A stretch of 64,000 bases of DNA from Methylocella sp. (lineage in GTDB: Bacteria > Pseudomonadota > Alphaproteobacteria > Rhizobiales > Beijerinckiaceae), in the NCBI GenBank assembly GCA_037200525.1, contig JBBCGG010000001.1, positions 1,096,501-1,160,500 of the forward strand, in the 5' to 3' direction. Within the stretch, counting starts at the first letter, position 1, and the number at the start of each line of letters is the position of its first letter. The notes beneath the pieces were generated by a model. That model was not told the origin of the DNA and did not search any database. It saw nothing but the letters and a program-made list of their open reading frames with translations. A program made the translations under genes and the position numbers. Of this stretch, positions 25,865-35,983 are shown piece by piece.

Positions 25865-26536
25865 CGTAGCAATAGACGCCGCCTATCTTTGAGGTTGCGC
25901 TCGCGAACGACTTAAAGCGCGTCCCGCTGCGATCGTCATCTCGTCGCCCAAGGGTAAGCTATATTCCAAATCAATTATTGAACAGCAACGGCCGCGAGCA
26001 AAATTAAAAAAACGCTCGCGAATTTGGAGTGGCATAGGACATCAATGAGACCGCCCTCGGGCTCCCAAACGTTCCCAAACTTGAGCTTTGTCAGCACGAA
26101 AGAACCCGGGTAACCATAGACTTTGCCGGAAAACCCGAAAAGTGCTCGCGATTTTAGCGAGGGGGAAAATAATCTCTGTCGCGCCCGGCGGCCCCGACCC
26201 CTCGACGGCGGTCGAGATCGCACCTGACGGGACGATTCGGCTTATCCCTGCGGCTGCTCAGTCGTCTGCCGAGCCAACGGTTATCGAAGAAGAGGGTTCA
26301 GTCGATAGGCGGCCTTTTAGAAAGCGGCTCGGCGCGCCCTACTCCTAAAGGCCGCCGAGCCCGAGAGGCCGATCCGCCGCATTCCGTAGACAGGCGACCC
26401 CAAGGCTTGGCTCGGGTTCGATCCCCGCGGGACCGTGGATGCGCCCTTTGCCGCCTTGGCGCTTCCCATGTGCTTCCCAATCGCAATTTCTGGGAAGCAG
26501 CCTAAGCGATCTTGGAAGCTAACTATTTGAAATTGT
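25865..26536. other. Region left of the island, no firm gene
   Basis: A weak plus-strand frame to 26348 includes GKIISVAPGGPDPSTAVEIA and APDGTIRLIPAA, which could be a remnant of a small regulatory protein, but it has no start with a ribosome site. The minus strand has a hydrophobic frame 25975-26223 of low quality. A T-arm-like sequence near 26423 is not part of a foldable tRNA. Confidence 0.35.
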
Positions 26537-26584
26537 TGGCGCGCCCGAAGAGATTCGAACTCCTGACCCCTAGATTCGTAGTCT
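26537..26584. repeat. attL-type 48-bp direct repeat (copy of the tRNA-Arg 3' end)
   Basis: Identical over 48 bases to 39475-39522, which is the 3' part of the intact tRNA-Arg including its encoded CCA. Homology stops sharply at 26584 inside the anticodon arm. This is the classic footprint of a tyrosine-integrase element inserted into a tRNA gene. Confidence 0.92.
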
Positions 26585-26741
26585 TATGATCATGGTTTTC
26601 CGGCAATGGGCGTGAGTTTCTGTCTGCTTCTAACTAATTGTTTTTGAGTTGGTTTCGTCCTACGGATGTTTCTGGCGATTGCTTGGGTTAGCTAAAGCGT
26701 GGTACCCACGTGGTACCCCAGATGTTGAAACGAGACCAGAC

Positions 26742-28019
26742 ATGAGTGGCATCCGGCTCACAAAGCGAATCATAGACGGGCTCGAAATCAACGGGACTGA
26801 CTATGTCGCATGGGACTCTGACCTTCCTGGCTTCGGTGTCCGCGTCCGCGCGTCGGGGGTGAAGAGCTACGTCGTCGTTTACCGCGCGGGTTCTGGTAGG
26901 AACGCACCGAAGCGCAAGCTCACCATCGGCGTCGTCGGCAAATTGACCCCCGATGAAGCCCGGACGATCGCAAAGAAGGCGCTCGGCCAAGTCGCAAATG
27001 GTTGCGATCCAGCGGCAACTAAGACGGGAGAGCGTAAGGCGCTGATCGTCTCCGAATTGGCAGATCTCTTTTTATCCGAGCATGTGGACGCAAAGCGCCG
27101 GCCGGGCACTGCAAAGCATTATCGAGACATTATAGAGCGTATTGTTTTGCCGGAGATTGGTACCGCCAAGGCGGATAAGGTGTCGTTTTCCGACATCGCT
27201 CGCATTCACTTAAAGTGGAAGAAGACGCCGTATCAGGCCAACCGCATCCTTGCCGTCGTTGCGAGCATGTATTCCTTTGCAGCTAAAAGGAAATTTGTGG
27301 CGGGCGGATTTAATCCCGCCCATGGATTAGAAAAATACCCGGAAGAGGGCCGCGAACGCTTTCTGTCAATTGAAGAGCTTGAACGCTTAGGCGCGGCTAT
27401 CCGTGAAGCCGAGGTTGCAGGCATTGCTTGGGAGATCGACGATAGTAAGCCGTCTTCCAAGCACGTGCCGAAAAAGAATCGCCAGACTATTATTGGCCCA
27501 CATGCGGCTGGTGCGCTACGGCTTTTGCTCTTCACAGGCTGTCGCCTCCGGGAGATTCTCCACTTAAAATGGGAGCACATCGATTTTGAGCGCGGCCTGC
27601 TTTTTCTGCCTGAAAGCAAGACGGGTAAGAAGACAATAGTTTTGAATGCCCCAGCCCTCGCCGTGTTGGGCGCCCTCCCTCGTGTTGGCAAATTCGTCAT
27701 AGCGGGCGAAACCGAAGACAAGCCCCGAACCGATCTGAAACGTCCGTGGGCAATGGTGATAAAGCGCGCCGGCCTCGACGGCCTTCGCATTCACGATATC
27801 CGCCACTCCTTCGCGAGCTTCGGCGCGGGCGGCGGCATGGGCCTTCCCGTTATCGGGAAACTTTTGGGGCACGCTAACGCCACGACAACCGCGCGCTATG
27901 CGCATTTGGATGCAGATCCGCTTCGCCGAGCCTCAGAGCGGATTGGAAGCACGATTGCCGCGGCATTGGGTGACGGGGCGGCGCAGGGCGGCGCAAAAAT
28001 TATCCCCTTTCGCCCGTAG
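26742..28019 (+). CDS. Tyrosine-type integrase (P4/prophage family)
   Basis: 425 residues from the ATG at 26742. The N-terminal DUF4102-type arm-binding domain reads IRLTKRIIDGLEINGTDYVA, then WDSDLPGFGVRVRASG. The core-binding domain is at ~100-200. The catalytic residues are all present: R268 (TGCRLREIL), K293 (ESKTGKK), H351 and R354 (HDIRHSFAS), H377 (LLGHANATTT) and Y386 (ARYAHLD). It should integrate the island into the tRNA-Arg 3' end; its gene lies ~160 bases inside the left repeat. A longer frame to 26649 has no supporting features. Confidence 0.93.
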   Translation: MSGIRLTKRIIDGLEINGTDYVAWDSDLPGFGVRVRASGVKSYVVVYRAGSGRNAPKRKLTIGVVGKLTPDEARTIAKKALGQVANGCDPAATKTGERKALIVSELADLFLSEHVDAKRRPGTAKHYRDIIERIVLPEIGTAKADKVSFSDIARIHLKWKKTPYQANRILAVVASMYSFAAKRKFVAGGFNPAHGLEKYPEEGRERFLSIEELERLGAAIREAEVAGIAWEIDDSKPSSKHVPKKNRQTIIGPHAAGALRLLLFTGCRLREILHLKWEHIDFERGLLFLPESKTGKKTIVLNAPALAVLGALPRVGKFVIAGETEDKPRTDLKRPWAMVIKRAGLDGLRIHDIRHSFASFGAGGGMGLPVIGKLLGHANATTTARYAHLDADPLRRASERIGSTIAAALGDGAAQGGAKIIPFRP

Positions 28020-28035
28020 GCGACCATTTTGCTTT

Positions 28036-31000
28036 CTAAGCGGGGTCTCCTCTCGTGCGCCTGAATATTTCCTGCGCTAAGTGCTCATGAGCGGTGGCGC
28101 GAAACGCTTTGTCCGTCATGACGCGCGTGAAAATCTCTTCATTGCCTTCCATCCGATCGATGAAGAGTTCGTCCAAAATTCGGTCCAGATAGGATGAAAA
28201 GTTCGAAAGGTTGTTGCCTCGCGCCGCCTCGACAATGCGTTCATCGTTCTCCGCCGACGCTCGTATCTGATCGAAGAACAGTTGATCTGCCTCATTGAAG
28301 TCCGTCCCAAATCGTTCATTCAGTTTTGCGACAAGGCTAGACAGCGACTCTTTGTCGTTTTTTCGAGCCGCGGTTCCCACGTCTGTCGGGCCTTTGAGCG
28401 CCTTGGCCTCGCCGTCGTGCAGGTCGATAGATCCTTCGGTGATCTGCTGGAGTCGGAAATACCGCAGGGCTACCTCGTCATCCAGCGAGTAGTTCTTGCC
28501 GTCGCCGGGCGGAGGCAACTTTGTGATCAAGTTGCGGACGAAGGTGTAAAATTTTTCAAGCTCACTGTCCTGGTAGGGGATGATCTGGGACAAGAAAGCA
28601 TAGAGGTTTCGGAATGCGGTCAATTGTCCCCTGACCACGTCCTGTTCCGCATCCGCCTTTTTTTTGAAGCGATCGACGACTACATCGAGCAGCGCATTCA
28701 TCTTGCGATGATCCGACGAGGAATGATCGCGTTTGCGGACATACCAGAGGTTGGCAAAGGAATTGACGTCGTCGGGCGAGAAGATCGCCCATTCTAGAAG
28801 TTTGTGATGGAGCTCCGAAAGCGTTTGCGGGTCGGCGTTTTCACCAACCGGCGTCGTCTCGTAGTAGGGTTTAAAGCCCTCGTAGATGTCGTTTTCTTCG
28901 TTCACGAAATCGAGGACAAATGTGCGCGTTTTGCCCGGCGCCATGCGGTTCAGGCGCGAAAGGGTCTGAACGGCCTGAACGCCCGCCAGTTTTTTCACCA
29001 CATACATTGTCTGCAACAGAGGCTGGTCAAAGCCAGTCTGATACTTTTCTGCCACGAGAAGCACGCGATAGTCGTCGCGCTCAAACGCCTCGGGCAATTC
29101 GTTTTCGGCAAGCCCGTCGTTCATGGCGACTTCGGTGTAAGATTTTCCGGGGTAATCCGGGTCCTCAACCTCACCTGAAAAGGCCACAAGAGACTTTATC
29201 CCTTGATAGCCGCGCGCTTTCACATAGAGATCAAACGCCAGCTTGTATTTGACGGCGGACAGGCGCGATCCAGTGACGACCATTGCCTTCGCTCGCCCGC
29301 CAAGCTCATGCATCACATTTGCGCGAAAATGTTCGACGATGACGCTGACGACTTGCTCGATATTCACCGGATGTAGTTCGAGGAATCGCGTTAGCTCCTT
29401 CACCGCTTTCTGGCGTGGCACCTCCGGGTCATCCTCGATTTTCTTAACCAGCCCGTAGAACCGCTTATAGGTCGTGTAGTTCTGGAGCACGTCCATGATG
29501 AAGCCTTCTTCTATGGCTTGCTTCATCGTGTATTCGTGGAACGGAGCTTTCCCGGTTGGGCCGGGTTCGTCGAACAGCGCTCGCGTCTTGAATTTCGGCG
29601 TCGCAGTAAAGGCGAAGAAGCTGAGGTTCGGCTGACGTGTACGTCGCAGTGCCTCGCGCAACAGCGCCCGTTTGGCTTCATCCTCTAGCCCGTCGTCCTC
29701 CTCGTCGTCCAGCACCTGCGCGGCAATCGCCGACTCGATCCCGTCACGGTTCAACATGCCCCGTAGCGCCGTGGCCGTCTCGCCGCTTTGCGAAGAATGC
29801 GCCTCGTCGACGATCACGGCGAACCGCTTCCTCGCGGTGTCAATCTTTACCCCATCGCCTTTAGCCTCCAGAGTGCTTAGCGCCTTGGCTATGAAAGGGA
29901 ATTTTTGGATCGTGGTGATGATGATCGGCGTGCCTTGCGACAGGGCGCGCACAAGCTGTTGAGTGTTTTCGTCAATCTTCTCGACCACGCCAGTTTTGTG
30001 CTCGAACTGATAGATCGTATCCTGCAACTGCTGGTCCAGCACGCGCCGATCCGTCACGACTACGATGCTATGAAACACCTTCTGATCGTCGCCGTCATGA
30101 AGGCTGGCCAATCTGTGCGCCAGCCAGGCGATCGAGTTCGACTTGCCCGAGCCGGCCGAATGCTGGATCAAATAATTCCGCCCCGCCCCGTGCTCTCGCG
30201 CATGCCGCACCAGCGCGCGCACCGCGTCAAGCTGGTGATAGCGTGGAAAGATCATGGTTTCCTTGCGGATCGTGCGTACGCCCTTGTCAGTCGTGACCTG
30301 GCGCTCCTTCACCTCCAGATGCATAAATCGCTGGAGAATGTCCAAAAGACTGTCCGCTGCCAGAACTTCATCCCAAAGATAAGCGGTCTTCCAGTTTCCC
30401 TCCGTCGGCGGGTTGCCCGCGCCGTGGTTATGGCCCCGGTTGAAGGGCAGAAAGACCGTCTCCTTCCCCTTCAGCCGCGTTGTCATCCAGACCTCGTCGG
30501 GATCAACGGCGAAATGCACCAGAGCGCGTTTAGTGAAGCGAAAGATCGAATCGCGTTCGTCGCGTTCGTCCTGATACTGCGCGACGGCGTCGGTTGCGCG
30601 TGAGCCGGTCAGCGGGTTCTTGAGTTCCGCCGTCGCCACCGGCAGCCCATTCACCGACAGCACCACATCGAGGATGCAGCGCCGGTTGCCGCCATCGGGC
30701 CTTTTCATCGCGGAGGAGAAGGAAACCTGCCGCGTGATCACCAGCCGGTTGGTGGCGTAGAGCGCCGCCGCCTCGGGATTGAGGCCAGAGTTCGGACGGA
30801 AATAGGCCATACGCAGCGTCTTGCCATAGCAGCGAAAACCATGTCGCAGGACGTGCAGTGTGCCTTTCACCTCCAGCTCCTTGGCCAGAGCATCGAGCAA
30901 CGTAGCCTCTGTTTTGGCTCCTAACAGCGCCTCAAGCTGCACCCAGCGGGTCGGCTGGCTGGCCCGCAAGAATCCCGTTACATCGGCGGGGAAGAGGGCC

Positions 31001-31107
31001 AGCAGCTCGTCAAAGGCTTTGGGGTCGCCCTTGGCATAGCCGCCTTGGGTGGTCAGACTGAAGTCGATGGCGTTTTCAAAGTCGATTTCCGTATGGCCGG
31101 ACATCAT
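28036..31107 (-). CDS. hsdR: Type I restriction enzyme, R (HsdR) subunit
   Basis: 1023 residues. The N-terminal nuclease domain carries ILDVVLSVNGLPVATAELKN (the D...ExK site) at ~165-185. The SF2 translocase motifs follow: Walker A HSAGSGKSNSIAWLAHRL, VIVDEAHSSQSGE (DEAH) and FAFTATPKFK (motif III), with TLSRLNRMAPGKTRTFVLDF towards the end of the motor. The C-terminal helical part binds the methylase core. It cuts unmodified DNA at distant sites after ATP-driven translocation. ATG at 31107 overlaps the hsdS stop by 4 bases, so expression follows hsdM and hsdS. Confidence 0.95.
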   Translation of the reverse strand: MMSGHTEIDFENAIDFSLTTQGGYAKGDPKAFDELLALFPADVTGFLRASQPTRWVQLEALLGAKTEATLLDALAKELEVKGTLHVLRHGFRCYGKTLRMAYFRPNSGLNPEAAALYATNRLVITRQVSFSSAMKRPDGGNRRCILDVVLSVNGLPVATAELKNPLTGSRATDAVAQYQDERDERDSIFRFTKRALVHFAVDPDEVWMTTRLKGKETVFLPFNRGHNHGAGNPPTEGNWKTAYLWDEVLAADSLLDILQRFMHLEVKERQVTTDKGVRTIRKETMIFPRYHQLDAVRALVRHAREHGAGRNYLIQHSAGSGKSNSIAWLAHRLASLHDGDDQKVFHSIVVVTDRRVLDQQLQDTIYQFEHKTGVVEKIDENTQQLVRALSQGTPIIITTIQKFPFIAKALSTLEAKGDGVKIDTARKRFAVIVDEAHSSQSGETATALRGMLNRDGIESAIAAQVLDDEEDDGLEDEAKRALLREALRRTRQPNLSFFAFTATPKFKTRALFDEPGPTGKAPFHEYTMKQAIEEGFIMDVLQNYTTYKRFYGLVKKIEDDPEVPRQKAVKELTRFLELHPVNIEQVVSVIVEHFRANVMHELGGRAKAMVVTGSRLSAVKYKLAFDLYVKARGYQGIKSLVAFSGEVEDPDYPGKSYTEVAMNDGLAENELPEAFERDDYRVLLVAEKYQTGFDQPLLQTMYVVKKLAGVQAVQTLSRLNRMAPGKTRTFVLDFVNEENDIYEGFKPYYETTPVGENADPQTLSELHHKLLEWAIFSPDDVNSFANLWYVRKRDHSSSDHRKMNALLDVVVDRFKKKADAEQDVVRGQLTAFRNLYAFLSQIIPYQDSELEKFYTFVRNLITKLPPPGDGKNYSLDDEVALRYFRLQQITEGSIDLHDGEAKALKGPTDVGTAARKNDKESLSSLVAKLNERFGTDFNEADQLFFDQIRASAENDERIVEAARGNNLSNFSSYLDRILDELFIDRMEGNEEIFTRVMTDKAFRATAHEHLAQEIFRRTRGDPA

Positions 31108-32387
31108 ACTGCCTCCAGTTTGAGCCTGCCAGTGACAGCGGCCGTGATCAAGGCGGCACGGTACTCGGCGAGTTTGTCGAGGGAAGCGCAGATCTTGGCT
31201 AGCTGCTGGTCAATTTGCTCGCACGCGCTATCAAGAAACCGCGAAATTTGGTCCTGCTCATGCCGCTCGCTTGGCAGGGCAATCCACAGATTTCCATACT
31301 TCTCGGCACTGATATTCTGGATCGTGCTCTGAATGAAGTTCGCACGGACCCACTCCCAGTACGCCGACGAGTTGAGGAAACGATACACAAATTCAGAGGA
31401 AACCTCGCTCAGTAACCTCGCTCGGATAAGATACCCCGCAAAGCAGCCACTGCCCCAAGAACTCCTGTAGATGAAGCTCTTTCCGACGGTCGCACCACTG
31501 CGCGCAAGCAGGATATCCTGCTCTTGCAGCATGTACGGCTCGGCCACCTCTTGTGGCTGAGACCGGAAAGTATCAGGCCGCAACTGGCCGTTCTCATCGA
31601 CATCGGAGATACGGACGAAACGCGGCCAGTCAGGATTATCAAAATCCGCCGGGGCGTTGGCCCCGTATTTCAACGGCTCACTAGTAAGAAAGTGCAGCCG
31701 AATGACTTTCCAATGCGCCGGAATTTCGCCCAGCCAATCGATGCCGCTGTCCTTCATGGGGGCGGTGGGGTTGAGGCCCTTGGTCACGGCTCGGGTTATG
31801 AGCGCCTGGCGCTTTTCCCCCATGCGATCCAGAAGCGCCTGTTTCTTCGCGATCAGCGCATCAATGCGCGCCGTCTTCTCATTCAGAAACTTCGCAATGC
31901 GTCGCTGGGTATCAAAAGAGGGAAGCGGTACTTCCAACGTCGCAAGCTCACTCGCGTTTATCGCCGGATAGCTGACGCCCACGGATCGAGCGACGATCTC
32001 GGACACGAAAGGTTCGGACTTTGCGACCCATCCTAGAAACGTCGAGTCCATTTCGTCGCCGGGACGGATGACGCAAAAGCCGGTTGACGCAATGAGATTT
32101 GCTTCGGCTTGGGGGACAGCGGCGATCGCTTTCAGGTACGTGCGGACTGTAGAAATGAGGACGTCGCCGCTTCTGACCTTCCGCCGTGCCCTCGAGGGCG
32201 CCTCGTGGAAATAAATGCGGCTGGTTTCTTCGATTCCACCCGTCAGCGAGACACCGGATATTTCAACATAATTGATTTCCTCAAAGTCGTCCGTGTCTTC
32301 TGGCAAGATATCGTCATTGTAGGTTGCAACGAACTTCAACCGTTTCCGCGGCCATTTTTCGGAGCCACGCTGCGAGACCGGCATCAT
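31104..32387 (-). CDS. hsdS: Type I restriction-modification specificity (HsdS) subunit
   Basis: 427 residues with two target-recognition domains (~10-150 and ~225-375), each followed by a conserved helical spacer: FDTQRRIAKFLNEKTARIDA with KKQALLDRMGEKRQALIT, and HEQDQISRFLDSACEQIDQQ with a LDKLAEYRAALITAAVTG end. DWLGEIPAHWKVIRL marks the start of the second half. It dictates the bipartite target sequence, which cannot be predicted here. Overlaps hsdM and hsdR by 4 bases on either side. Confidence 0.94.
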   Translation of the reverse strand: MMPVSQRGSEKWPRKRLKFVATYNDDILPEDTDDFEEINYVEISGVSLTGGIEETSRIYFHEAPSRARRKVRSGDVLISTVRTYLKAIAAVPQAEANLIASTGFCVIRPGDEMDSTFLGWVAKSEPFVSEIVARSVGVSYPAINASELATLEVPLPSFDTQRRIAKFLNEKTARIDALIAKKQALLDRMGEKRQALITRAVTKGLNPTAPMKDSGIDWLGEIPAHWKVIRLHFLTSEPLKYGANAPADFDNPDWPRFVRISDVDENGQLRPDTFRSQPQEVAEPYMLQEQDILLARSGATVGKSFIYRSSWGSGCFAGYLIRARLLSEVSSEFVYRFLNSSAYWEWVRANFIQSTIQNISAEKYGNLWIALPSERHEQDQISRFLDSACEQIDQQLAKICASLDKLAEYRAALITAAVTGRLKLEAV

Positions 32388-34552
32388 TGCACCAACCCCT
32401 TGAGCAGGTCGGCGATGTCGCCCTCGAGCATGGCAATGTCGGCCTCGATTTCGTCGAGCGGACGGGGCGGCTTGTAGACGTAAAAATGCCGGTTAATCGG
32501 AATTTCGTAACCGATCTTGGTTTTCTCATAATCGACCCAGGCATCGGGCACATGGGGCAGCACCTCGGCGGCGATATAGGCGTCGATCACCGAGCGCATC
32601 GCCGCGACCAGCCGGTCATTGGGCTTATCGGGGCCAAAGTCTATCGGAAGCGGCAGAGCCGTTCCTGACGGCAGGGGTATGTTTTCGGTATCGCGTAACT
32701 CGCTATCCGGTTCGGGGACGCCCTTTGCAAGGCAGATGGCGGCCTTGGGGTCGCGTTCGCCCAAGGCGGCGAAGATCGCCTTTTTGATCGGCGTGGACAC
32801 CTTCTCGCCCGCCGCTTTGGCGGCGCGGTTCAGATCGGCCTCAAACAAAGCCCGGTCCATATAACGTCCCTTGCGGGCCAACTTGCGCACGATGGCGCGG
32901 ATCGCCTCTTGCGTCTTGCGGCCCGCTTCTTCCTCATGCGCAATGGCGGCTTTGTCTTTCAGTTTCTTCGAGACAGCGAGGTTCGCAAAGGCGCCCTGAT
33001 CGTCGAGCTTGGCGATCCGCTCTTCGCTCGCCTCCAAATTCAGGCGCAACGGGCGCTCCACCGTCACTTTAAGAAAGCCAAACTCGCGGTTTTCAAAGAT
33101 GCGCGAAACCACGCGCATTTCCGGCTGGCCGTCGATAAGAACCTGCGCCATCTCGCTGTCGCGGTTGGCGCCATAAAGGCGGGTTAGCGTCTTGATCTGA
33201 TCGTTGGTGATCTCGTTGCGTTTGTTGTTAAGGCTCTTTTTCATCTTTTGGAAAAAGCGCGTGCCGTCAATCAGCTGAATCTTGCCGCACCGCTCCGGCG
33301 CCTTACGGTTGGTGATGAGCCAGACATAGGTAAAAATCCCGGTGTTATAGAAAAGCTGATCCGGCAGCGCGACGATGGCGTCGAGCCAGTCGTTCTCGAT
33401 GATCCAGCGACGGATGTTCGAAGAGCCGCCGCCCGGGTCGCCGGAAAAAAGCGGCGAGCCATTAAAGACGATGGCGATTCTGGACCCCTCCCCGCCATAC
33501 TGCCGCGCGGGGTGCATCTTGGAAATCATGTGCTGGAGGAAAAGCAGGGAGCCATCGTTGATTGCCGGAAGCCCGGCGCCAAAGCGCCCGTTGAAGCCGA
33601 GCTTTGTGTGTTCGCCTTCGACAATGGTCTTCTGGTCTTTCCATTCTACGCCAAAGGGTGGATTGGCCAGCATGTAGTGAAACTGCCTGCCTTCAAACCC
33701 ATCCTTGGTTTTACCGTCGCCCAGAGTGTCGCCTAGGACGATGTTGCCAGTCTCTTCGTCCTTGATCAGCATGTCCGAACAGCAGATCGCCCAGGACTCA
33801 TCATTATATTCCTGCCCGTAAAGGGCGAGGTTTGCGCTGCTGTTCTGGTCGAGAATGAACTCTTCCGAAACCGAGAGCATGCCGCCGGTGCCGCAGGTCG
33901 GGTCATAGATCGTGCGGAAGATGCCGGGGGTGTAGACATCCTGTTCGCCGGTGTAGACGAGATTCGCCATAAGCCGGATGACTTCGCGCGGGGTGAAGTG
34001 GTCCCCTGCTTCCTCGTTTGCCTGCTCGTTGAACTTCATGACGAGATGTTCGAACAGGTATCCCATCTGGAGGTTATCCACGCGGTCCGGGTGCAAGTCG
34101 ATCGAGGCCATCGCTTTGATTATAGCGAAGAGCCGGTTGCTGCTGTCCAGCTTCTCAATCTGGTCATTGAATTTGAAGCGATCGAAAATGTCGCGCGCGG
34201 TCTTCGAGAAGCCGTTGATGAAGGTGGCGAGGTTGGGGGCGATGTTTTCGGAATCGCCCAGCAGACGTTGGAAGGTGTACGAACTGGTATTGAAGAGCGG
34301 CTGCTTGCGCGTCGGGTCCGCCGCTCGCGACAGGATGCGATCCATCGCCTCTTGCGGCATGTTCTGCGCCTGAAGCTTCTCGTATTGGGCCAGCACAACA
34401 TCCTTGGTCGGCTCCAGCACGCAATCGAGGCGGCGCAGTACGACCAGCGGCAGCATCACGAGGCGGTATTGTGGGGGGCGGTAGGGACCGCGAAGGCGGT
34501 TTGCGATTTCCCAGATTGAATTTGTAAGTTGTTGATGTCGTTGAACGTTCAT
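32384..34552 (-). CDS. hsdM: Type I restriction-modification DNA methyltransferase (HsdM) subunit
   Basis: 722 residues from the ATG at 34552; another start at 34564 would add four. The N-terminal helical domain (SIWEIANRLRGPYRPPQYRL) is typical of HsdM. The SAM motif is YDPTCGTGGMLSVSEEF and the catalytic motif IV is MLANPPFGVEWKD, indicating N6-adenine methylation. The protein is longer than many HsdM (~500) because of an extended C-terminal region with AAKAAGEKVSTPIKKAIFAA and a YEIPINRHFYVYKPPRPLDE tail, as in the longer subfamily with ~1000-residue HsdR partners. First gene of the hsdM-S-R operon. Confidence 0.95.
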   Translation of the reverse strand: MNVQRHQQLTNSIWEIANRLRGPYRPPQYRLVMLPLVVLRRLDCVLEPTKDVVLAQYEKLQAQNMPQEAMDRILSRAADPTRKQPLFNTSSYTFQRLLGDSENIAPNLATFINGFSKTARDIFDRFKFNDQIEKLDSSNRLFAIIKAMASIDLHPDRVDNLQMGYLFEHLVMKFNEQANEEAGDHFTPREVIRLMANLVYTGEQDVYTPGIFRTIYDPTCGTGGMLSVSEEFILDQNSSANLALYGQEYNDESWAICCSDMLIKDEETGNIVLGDTLGDGKTKDGFEGRQFHYMLANPPFGVEWKDQKTIVEGEHTKLGFNGRFGAGLPAINDGSLLFLQHMISKMHPARQYGGEGSRIAIVFNGSPLFSGDPGGGSSNIRRWIIENDWLDAIVALPDQLFYNTGIFTYVWLITNRKAPERCGKIQLIDGTRFFQKMKKSLNNKRNEITNDQIKTLTRLYGANRDSEMAQVLIDGQPEMRVVSRIFENREFGFLKVTVERPLRLNLEASEERIAKLDDQGAFANLAVSKKLKDKAAIAHEEEAGRKTQEAIRAIVRKLARKGRYMDRALFEADLNRAAKAAGEKVSTPIKKAIFAALGERDPKAAICLAKGVPEPDSELRDTENIPLPSGTALPLPIDFGPDKPNDRLVAAMRSVIDAYIAAEVLPHVPDAWVDYEKTKIGYEIPINRHFYVYKPPRPLDEIEADIAMLEGDIADLLKGLVQ

Positions 34553-34659
34553 TAACGCTTCCAAGTTTGCGACCGAGCGGACTATCGTCGATTAAAATAA
34601 TTTGCTTCATCGGTCCGATAAAAGAATCACAGATAGCATCTGCAAACTGGAATGGCTCG

Positions 34660-35619
34660 ATGGGCAATCCGGTGCCACAAGTTGGGGGCAGAACCTTGGA
34701 CTATGGGAGTTTCGAATTTCCAATCGTAGTGCCGCCCTATGCCCAAGATTATCTCAAACGGGCGCTCCGCGGCGAGATTTTGCCGGACGAAATCGAAGCG
34801 GAGCTAAAAGCCAATGGACTCCCGCCGCTGGCAACTGAGCCTGATCCGGCAAAATTCGACCCGATGCCCGAAATTTGGTGGACGCTGCCCATGACGGCGG
34901 CGTGGGTCATTTGGCGCACGCCGCATGCCGTGCGGCGCGCATGGTGGCCCTATCGTCGTGAGGTGCGAATATGGATAGGCCCTCGCGAATACGATGTCGT
35001 CCAGGACAAGCAGACTGAACCTGGAATCCTCGGAGAACCCAAAGCTCTCCATATCGAAAACGCTACCGGGTACACGCTCGAGCGATTGTCCAATCTGCAC
35101 CTTTTCCAGGTGCTTCTGCGCTCGACCTTCAATGATCCTGACGATGGTGTCCCGCTTGTCACTGGCAAAGAAGCAAAAGTCGATCTCTGGCGCCCGTTGC
35201 AATCCGGCCACCTGATCGCCAACGGCATTCCACCCCGAGAAGCGAGACGAGTAGCGATCCCGCATACGGATTGGATCGATATCGACCAATATTATCAGGA
35301 GGGCTGGCCAACAGACGCGGTCGGCCGAATCCTGGAGCCAAATCCCATTTTTGTCGGGGTACGGGTTAACCGCGAACGAGTCGTCGAACTGTGGCCCGAC
35401 CGAAATTCAGCTGAACCGAGCGCAGTAGTCCCGCGCTCAATTCGGCAGTCGGATCGTCGCGAGGCTATTCGCGTCGTGTTCAATGAGCTTTGGCCCGACG
35501 GCCTGCCGGTGGGGCTGATGGTGAAGGAACGGGACGCCCAGATTATCGAATTGTTGAAGCAAAAGGGCCTTCGACCTCCAAGCGACCGGACCATTCATCG
35601 CGCCTTGACGGACACCTGA
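34660..35619 (+). CDS. Hypothetical island protein with a possible C-terminal DNA-binding helix
   Basis: 319 residues from the ATG at 34660; an upstream in-frame codon at 34567 gives 350 but overlaps the hsdM promoter region. No known catalytic motif. The middle is rich in Trp/Tyr/Arg (EIWWTLPMTAAWVIWRTPHA, REVRIWIGPREYDVV). A segment VDLWRPLQSGHLIANGIPPR precedes a C-terminal ~70-residue helix-turn-helix-like unit (REAIRVVFNELWPDGLPVGL, DRTIHRAL). Such combinations are common cargo proteins in rhizobial islands. It is divergent from hsdM, sharing a promoter region of ~100 bases, so a control or accessory role for the R-M system is possible. Confidence 0.6.
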   Translation: MGNPVPQVGGRTLDYGSFEFPIVVPPYAQDYLKRALRGEILPDEIEAELKANGLPPLATEPDPAKFDPMPEIWWTLPMTAAWVIWRTPHAVRRAWWPYRREVRIWIGPREYDVVQDKQTEPGILGEPKALHIENATGYTLERLSNLHLFQVLLRSTFNDPDDGVPLVTGKEAKVDLWRPLQSGHLIANGIPPREARRVAIPHTDWIDIDQYYQEGWPTDAVGRILEPNPIFVGVRVNRERVVELWPDRNSAEPSAVVPRSIRQSDRREAIRVVFNELWPDGLPVGLMVKERDAQIIELLKQKGLRPPSDRTIHRALTDT

Positions 35620-35725
35620 CAAGTTAAGACAACGTCTGACAGTCAAGGCTTGTCGCAAGCGTTCCTCGCAAGCTTCCGTCATCTTCTCCAAGACGCCGCA
35701 AGTTACGGCAGATGGAGAGGGTTTT

Positions 35726-35980
35726 ATGGAAGTTTCCCCGCGCTATTTTCGCCGCGACCAAGCGGCGGGCTATGTCCGCGACAACTGGGGCTTGCCCTGC
35801 TCGACAAAGTGGCTGGCGAAGCTAGCCGTTGTTGGTGGGGGGCCGGTTTACTGCAAGGCAGGTCGAACTCCACTTTATACGATGAACGATCTTGATCGGT
35901 GGGCGAAGGGCCGCATTGGCTCTCCTCGTCGCTCCACATCCGTCTTGGCCGACGACGTTCAAGAGAAAGGGGAAGAGTGA
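35726..35980 (+). CDS. Small helix-turn-helix protein (excisionase/AlpA-like)
   Basis: 84 residues with a GGAGAGG ribosome site upstream. RYFRRDQAAGYVRDNWGLPC followed by WLAKLAVVGGGPVYCKAG and PLYTMNDLDRWAKGRI shows the winged-helix layout of excisionases and AlpA-type regulators (recognition helix, wing ending in Y-x-x-x-DLD-x-W). It starts a three-gene run with a second helix-turn-helix protein 4 bases later and a tyrosine recombinase, so it probably directs excision or controls the recombinase. Confidence 0.7.
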   Translation: MEVSPRYFRRDQAAGYVRDNWGLPCSTKWLAKLAVVGGGPVYCKAGRTPLYTMNDLDRWAKGRIGSPRRSTSVLADDVQEKGEE

Positions 35981-35983
35981 CGC

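Noticed and set aside
26410-26450. tRNA T-arm-like GGTTCGATCCCCG sequence
   Set aside because: No acceptor or anticodon arms can be folded around it; distinct from the tRNA-Arg repeat.
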